In this document: in pieces, positions 60,529 to 64,000 of the stretch
How the letters are laid out: every line of letters starts with the position of its first letter
Position numbering within the stretch: position 1 is the first letter of the stretch
NCBI RefSeq assembly: GCF_018324205.1
Contig: NZ_AP023356.1
Coordinates: forward strand, 5,624,001-5,688,000
Reading direction: 5' to 3'
From: Actinoplanes ianthinogenes
GTDB lineage: Bacteria; Actinomycetota; Actinomycetes; Mycobacteriales; Micromonosporaceae
Length of the DNA stretch: 64,000 bases
Position numbers and translations under genes: made by a program
Notes under the pieces: model-generated
Seen by the model: the letters and a program-made list of their open reading frames with translations, nothing else
What the model was told of the DNA's origin: nothing
Database searches by the model: none

Positions 60529-61716
60529 ATGAGGAGCTTGACGACATCCCGGCGCACACTCTTGGGCGCCGCGCTGACAGCTTTTGTGGCGACCGCGAGC
60601 GGCTGTGGCAGTCCGCAGGGGTCGGCCGGCGACAACTCGTCCATCGACGTCGGGGTGGTCTACTCCCAGTCCGGCCCGCTCGCCAGTTACGGCGCGCAGT
60701 ACGCCGAGGGGTTCAAGGCCGGTCTGGCGTACGCGACCAACGGCACCGGCAAGATCGGTGACCGCACCGTCAACGTGACCTGGACCGACGACGCAGGCGA
60801 CCCGGTCAAGGCGGTCTCCGCCGCGAAGGACCTGATCGGCAAGGGCTACAAGGTGCTGGCCGGCTCGACCAGCTCCGGCGTCGGGCTCCAGGTGGCGCCG
60901 CTGGCCGCGGAGAACAAGGTGCTGTTCGTCTCCGGCCCGGCCGCCACCGACGGGCTCACCGGGGCCAACAAGTACACGTTCCGGTCCGGCCGGCAGTCGT
61001 ACCAGGACGTGCTGACCGCCAAGGCGTTCCTCGGCGACGGCAAGAAGGTCACCGTCTTCGCCCCCGACTCGGCGTTCGGCAAGTCCAACGTGGACGCGGT
61101 CACCAAGGTGCTCGGCGGCGCCGGCGCGACGGTGACCAGCATCGCGGTGCCGGCCAGCGCCACCGACTTCACCCCGTTCGCCAGCCAGATCAAGGCCGCC
61201 AAGCCGGACCTGGTCTTCGTCGCCTGGGCCGGCACCACGGCCGGCGCCATGTGGCAGGCGCTCGACCAGCAGGGCGTGCTGGCCGGCACCAAGGTCGTCA
61301 CCGGGCTGGACATCCGGGCCTCGTGGGCCGGTTTCGGCGCCGGCGGCGCCAAGCTGAACCTGCTCGCCCACTACTTCGACGGCGCCGTGGACAATCCGGC
61401 CTACCAGGCGCTCAAGGCCGCGGTGCCGGGCGGCAGGACCGACCTGTTCCACCCGGACGGCTTCGCCGCCGCACAGATGATCGTGCACGCGCTCGAGGCG
61501 AGCCCGGACGACGCGGACAAGATGGTCACGGCGCTGGAGGGCTACAGCTTCGACTCGGTCAAGGGCAAGCTGACCGTCCGCGCCGAGGACCACGCGCTGC
61601 TCCAGCCGATGTTCCAGGCCAAGCTGACCGGCGCCGGGGACGCGGCGACCGCCACCGCGACCGGCACGATCGACGCCGAGGCCGCCGCTCCGCCGGCTGC
61701 CGCGATGAAGGGCTGA
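60529..61716 (+). CDS. branched-chain-amino-acid-type ABC transporter substrate-binding lipoprotein
   Basis: This 395-residue protein has an N-terminal SRRTLLGAALTAFVATASGC that combines a twin-arginine-like signal with a lipobox Cys. The mature part follows the LivJ/LivK type I binding-protein fold (IDVGVVYSQSGPLASYG at the start, DSAFGKSNVDAV in the middle). It captures a small ligand outside the membrane for the importer encoded downstream. LivJ-like proteins also bind amides, urea or aromatic acids, so the ligand is unknown. ATG at 60529 has GGAAGG upstream. Confidence 0.92.
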   Translation: MRSLTTSRRTLLGAALTAFVATASGCGSPQGSAGDNSSIDVGVVYSQSGPLASYGAQYAEGFKAGLAYATNGTGKIGDRTVNVTWTDDAGDPVKAVSAAKDLIGKGYKVLAGSTSSGVGLQVAPLAAENKVLFVSGPAATDGLTGANKYTFRSGRQSYQDVLTAKAFLGDGKKVTVFAPDSAFGKSNVDAVTKVLGGAGATVTSIAVPASATDFTPFASQIKAAKPDLVFVAWAGTTAGAMWQALDQQGVLAGTKVVTGLDIRASWAGFGAGGAKLNLLAHYFDGAVDNPAYQALKAAVPGGRTDLFHPDGFAAAQMIVHALEASPDDADKMVTALEGYSFDSVKGKLTVRAEDHALLQPMFQAKLTGAGDAATATATGTIDAEAAAPPAAAMKG

Positions 61717-61721
61717 GACAG

Positions 61722-62468
61722 ATGACGGCCCTCGCCGTCGAGGGGGTGTCGTGGCGGATCGGCGCGGTGCCGATCGTCGACGACGTGACGCTGGAGCTGG
61801 CGCCGGACGAGTTCGTCGCGCTGATCGGACCGAACGGCGCCGGCAAGACGTCGCTGTTCAACCTGATCAGCGGGCTGCGCCGGCCCAGCGCCGGCCGGAT
61901 CCGGCTCACCGGGGACGACGTGACCGCGCTGGCGCCGTACCGTCGAGCCCGGCGCGGCCTGGGTCGTACCTTTCAGACGTCAGCGGTCTTCGGGTCGCTG
62001 ACCGTCGCCGAGAACGTCGCGCTCGCCGTGCAGGCGCGGCGCGGCGGCGCGATGCGCGCCTGGCGCCGCCGCGCGGACCGGGAGGTCGCGGCCCGCGCCG
62101 CGGAGATCCTGGCCGAGGTGCACCTCGAGCACCGGGCCGGCCGGGACGCCGGCTCGCTGGCCCACGGCGAGAAACGCAAGCTCGAGATCGCGCTGCTGCT
62201 GGCCGGCGAGCCCCGGGTGCTGCTGCTGGACGAGCCGATGGCCGGGGTGAGCACCGAGGACGTGCCCACCCTGGTCGAGGTGATCCGGGGGCTGACCGCG
62301 GGCACCGGCCGCAGCGTGCTGATGGTCGAGCACCACATGGACGTGGTGCTCGACCTCGCCGACCGGGTCGCCGTGCTGCACCACGGCGCGCTGCTCGCCT
62401 GCGACACCCCGGACGCCGTGATGGCGGACTCCTTCGTGCAGGAGGCTTATCTGGGGGAGGGGTTGTGA
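61722..62468 (+). CDS. livG: branched-chain-amino-acid-type ABC transporter ATPase (LivG)
   Basis: The 248-residue ABC ATPase has Walker A GPNGAGKTS, Walker B VLLLDEPMAG and the H-loop in VEHHMDV. The signature is unusual, SLAHGEKRKLEIA, as is normal for LivG. RRGLGRTFQTSAVF and the C-terminal AYLGEGL are also typical. It energises import with LivF. It starts 5 bases after the binding-protein stop and overlaps the next gene by 4 bases. Confidence 0.95.
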   Translation: MTALAVEGVSWRIGAVPIVDDVTLELAPDEFVALIGPNGAGKTSLFNLISGLRRPSAGRIRLTGDDVTALAPYRRARRGLGRTFQTSAVFGSLTVAENVALAVQARRGGAMRAWRRRADREVAARAAEILAEVHLEHRAGRDAGSLAHGEKRKLEIALLLAGEPRVLLLDEPMAGVSTEDVPTLVEVIRGLTAGTGRSVLMVEHHMDVVLDLADRVAVLHHGALLACDTPDAVMADSFVQEAYLGEGL

Positions 62469-63166
62469 GCTCGCCGATCCTGCAGGTCGCCGACCTTTCG
62501 GTACGCCTCGGCGGCTCGCACATCCTGCAAGGCGTCACCTTCGACGTGGCGCCGACCGGCGTCACCGCCCTGCTCGGGCGCAACGGGGTGGGCAAGACCA
62601 CCACGCTGCGCGCGATCATCGGCGAGGTCCCGGCCGCGGGCGTGATCGAGTTCGGCGGCGCGGTGACCAGAAGCCGGCCCACCCACAAGCTGGTCCGCGA
62701 CGGCCTGGCCTACGTGCCCGAGGACCGCTGCGTCTTCGCGGGCCTGACCGTCGCCGAGAACCTGCGCCTCGCCGAACGGGTCCCGGACCCGGACTACGCC
62801 CTGGTGCACGACCTGTTCCCGGAGCTGAGGCAGCGCGCGCAGCAGCGGGCCGGCACGCTCTCCGGCGGCCAGCAGCAGATGGTGGCGATCGCCCGGGTGC
62901 TGCTCAACCCGAACCGGCTGCTGCTGGTCGACGAGCCGACCAAGGGTCTCGCGCCGGCCGTGGTCACCTCGGTGGCCACCGTGCTCGGCCGGGTCGCCGA
63001 GCGGGTGCCGGTGCTGCTGGTCGAACAGAACCTCGCGGTGGTCCGCAAACTCGCCACCGACGCCGTGGTGCTCGAGACCGGCCGGGTCGCCTGGCGCGGA
63101 CCGGCCACCGACCTGCTCGCGGACGGCGACGCGACGCGATCCCTGCTCGGCGTCGGGAGGCACTGA
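62465..63166 (+). CDS. livF: branched-chain-amino-acid-type ABC transporter ATPase (LivF)
   Basis: The 233-residue second ATPase of the importer has Walker A GRNGVGKTT, signature LSGGQQQMVAIAR and Walker B LLLVDEPTKGLAP. GLAYVPEDRCVFAGLTVAENL is the LivF-specific stretch. GTG start overlaps the LivG stop (GTGA). It is followed after 1 base by the permease gene. Confidence 0.95.
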   Translation: MSSPILQVADLSVRLGGSHILQGVTFDVAPTGVTALLGRNGVGKTTTLRAIIGEVPAAGVIEFGGAVTRSRPTHKLVRDGLAYVPEDRCVFAGLTVAENLRLAERVPDPDYALVHDLFPELRQRAQQRAGTLSGGQQQMVAIARVLLNPNRLLLVDEPTKGLAPAVVTSVATVLGRVAERVPVLLVEQNLAVVRKLATDAVVLETGRVAWRGPATDLLADGDATRSLLGVGRH

Positions 63167-63167
63167 G

Positions 63168-64000
63168 TTGTCCACTGTGGTTCTGCTGACCCTGACCGGG
63201 CTCGGCCTGGCGGCGCTCTACTTCCTGATCGCCTCCGGCCTGTCCCTGGTCTTCGGCCTGGCCGGGGTGCTCAACTTCGCGCACGGCCTGTTCCTCTCGG
63301 TCGGCGCCTACGTCACCTGGTGGGCCGAGCCGCACCTCGGCCTGCCGCTCGCGGTGGTGGCCGGCGTCGTCGCGGCCGCCGCCACCGGCGCGCTGGTCGA
63401 GCTGGCGATGATCCGCCCGCTCTACACCCGGCACACCGAACAGGTGCTGGTCACCGTCGGGCTGTCGCTGGCCGGGGTGGCGCTGCTCCAGTCGATCTGG
63501 GGCGCCGACGCCCGGGTGTTCCCGAGCTTCGCGTTCACGAAGAACGTCACGACGATCGTCGGCGCCCAGGTGCCGGACGACCGGTTCCTGCTGATCGGCG
63601 CCGCCGTCCTGGTGCTGTCCGGCCTGCTCGCCTTCCTCCGGTTCACCCGGTACGGCCTGGTGATCCGGGCCGGCGTGGAGAACCGGGACATGGTCAAGGC
63701 GCTCGGCATCGACGTGCGCAACGCGTTCACCCTGGTCTTCGCGATCGGCGGGGCCCTGGCCGGCCTGGCCGGGATTCTCGGCGGGATGTACTTCACCTCG
63801 ATCTCGCCGGGCCAGGGCGGCTCGCTGCTGATCTTCGCGTTCATCGTCGTGGTGATCGGCGGCCTCGGCTCGGTCACCGGCTCCGCCGTCGCCGCCGTGG
63901 TGGTCGGCATCCTCCAGCAGTTCGTGAACTACTACGGCGCGTCCGGCGCCGGCGACGTCAGCGTGGTGGCCCTGCTCGCCATCGTGCTGCTGCTGCGCCC
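63168..64000 (+). CDS. livH: branched-chain-amino-acid-type ABC permease (LivH), partial
   Basis: The frame is open from TTG at 63168 to the window end (277 codons), with GGGAGG 7 bases before the start; GTG at 63177 is an alternative. Translation is nearly all membrane helices and shows LivH landmarks: LVFGLAGVLNFAHGLFLSVGAY near the N terminus, RFTRYGLVIRAGVENRDMV in the middle cytoplasmic loop and FIVVVIGGLGSVTGSAVAA. The second permease (LivM) would be expected beyond the edge. Confidence 0.93.
   Translation, partial: MSTVVLLTLTGLGLAALYFLIASGLSLVFGLAGVLNFAHGLFLSVGAYVTWWAEPHLGLPLAVVAGVVAAAATGALVELAMIRPLYTRHTEQVLVTVGLSLAGVALLQSIWGADARVFPSFAFTKNVTTIVGAQVPDDRFLLIGAAVLVLSGLLAFLRFTRYGLVIRAGVENRDMVKALGIDVRNAFTLVFAIGGALAGLAGILGGMYFTSISPGQGGSLLIFAFIVVVIGGLGSVTGSAVAAVVVGILQQFVNYYGASGAGDVSVVALLAIVLLLR

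Noticed and set aside
1..64000. CRISPR arrays, tRNA or rRNA genes, insertion sequences
   Set aside because: I looked for regularly spaced repeats, cloverleaf-like segments and transposase motifs and saw none. The short repeats present are single tandem or inverted pairs.

Overview
The DNA is very GC-rich, with third codon positions almost always G or C, GTG/TTG starts and purine-rich ribosome sites. This indicates a filamentous actinomycete. An Actinoplanes/Micromonosporaceae-like host is a reasonable guess but is not proven by the window. Most of the window (about 1-51.5 kb) is one non-ribosomal peptide (NRPS) gene cluster. The remaining 12.5 kb is ordinary flanking genome.

Layout. (1) 1-866 (-) is the cut-off end of a predicted diiron redox enzyme. 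(2) 1269-16798 (+) is one tightly packed operon: membrane diiron desaturase, ornithine-type N-hydroxylase with a C-terminal split-barrel extension, MbtH protein, two ABC exporter halves, NRPS A-T-C-A-T, and NRPS C-A*-T-TE whose adenylation domain has lost its key motifs. (3) 16974-17878 holds a decayed duplicate of the halogenase/carrier-protein pair found at 29908-31108. (4) 31108-19217 (-) is a long tailoring operon: SyrB2-type halogenase, carrier protein, KAS III-like protein, A-T didomain, F420-type LLM oxidoreductase, proline-hydroxylase-like dioxygenase, VOC dioxygenase, tyrosine-hydroxylase-like protein, MppJ-like C-methyltransferase, cupin, gamma-glutamyltransferase homologue and piperazate synthase. 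(5) 31335-37280 carries a LuxR regulator, aminotransferase, second desaturase, type II thioesterase, Leu/Phe-tRNA-protein-transferase homologue and StrR-type activator. (6) 42219-37352 (-) is antiporter, second MbtH and NRPS C-A-T with a TubC docking domain. (7) 42397-51513 (+) is LVIVD/PA-domain protein, FAD oxidoreductase, carrier protein, NRPS C-A-T-esterase and a free-standing A domain. (8) 51616-56347 (-) is a sulfatase/antiporter/formylglycine-generating-enzyme operon. (9) 56578-64000 carries a secreted arabinofuranosidase and a 3-hydroxybutyrate-dehydrogenase/hydrolase pair divergent from a branched-chain-amino-acid-type ABC importer that runs off the window.

Interpretation. The cluster should make a small halogenated peptide from unusual building blocks. 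N-hydroxylase plus piperazate synthase points to piperazic acid. The VOC, tyrosine-hydroxylase-like, C-methyltransferase, gamma-glutamyltransferase and LLM genes together match the set known from 4-alkyl-L-proline pathways (lincomycin, hormaomycin, pyrrolobenzodiazepines), but no PhzF-like isomerase is visible and a cupin lies in the operon instead. The halogenase, carrier protein and A-T didomain suggest chlorination of a carrier-bound amino acid. Two different release domains, a dead adenylation domain beside a free-standing one, and a tRNA-dependent transferase homologue suggest an unusual assembly scheme. I do not recognise the whole cluster as a known one. An exact 23-bp sequence shared by two divergent promoters 41 kb apart suggests a common regulator for the biosynthetic operons.
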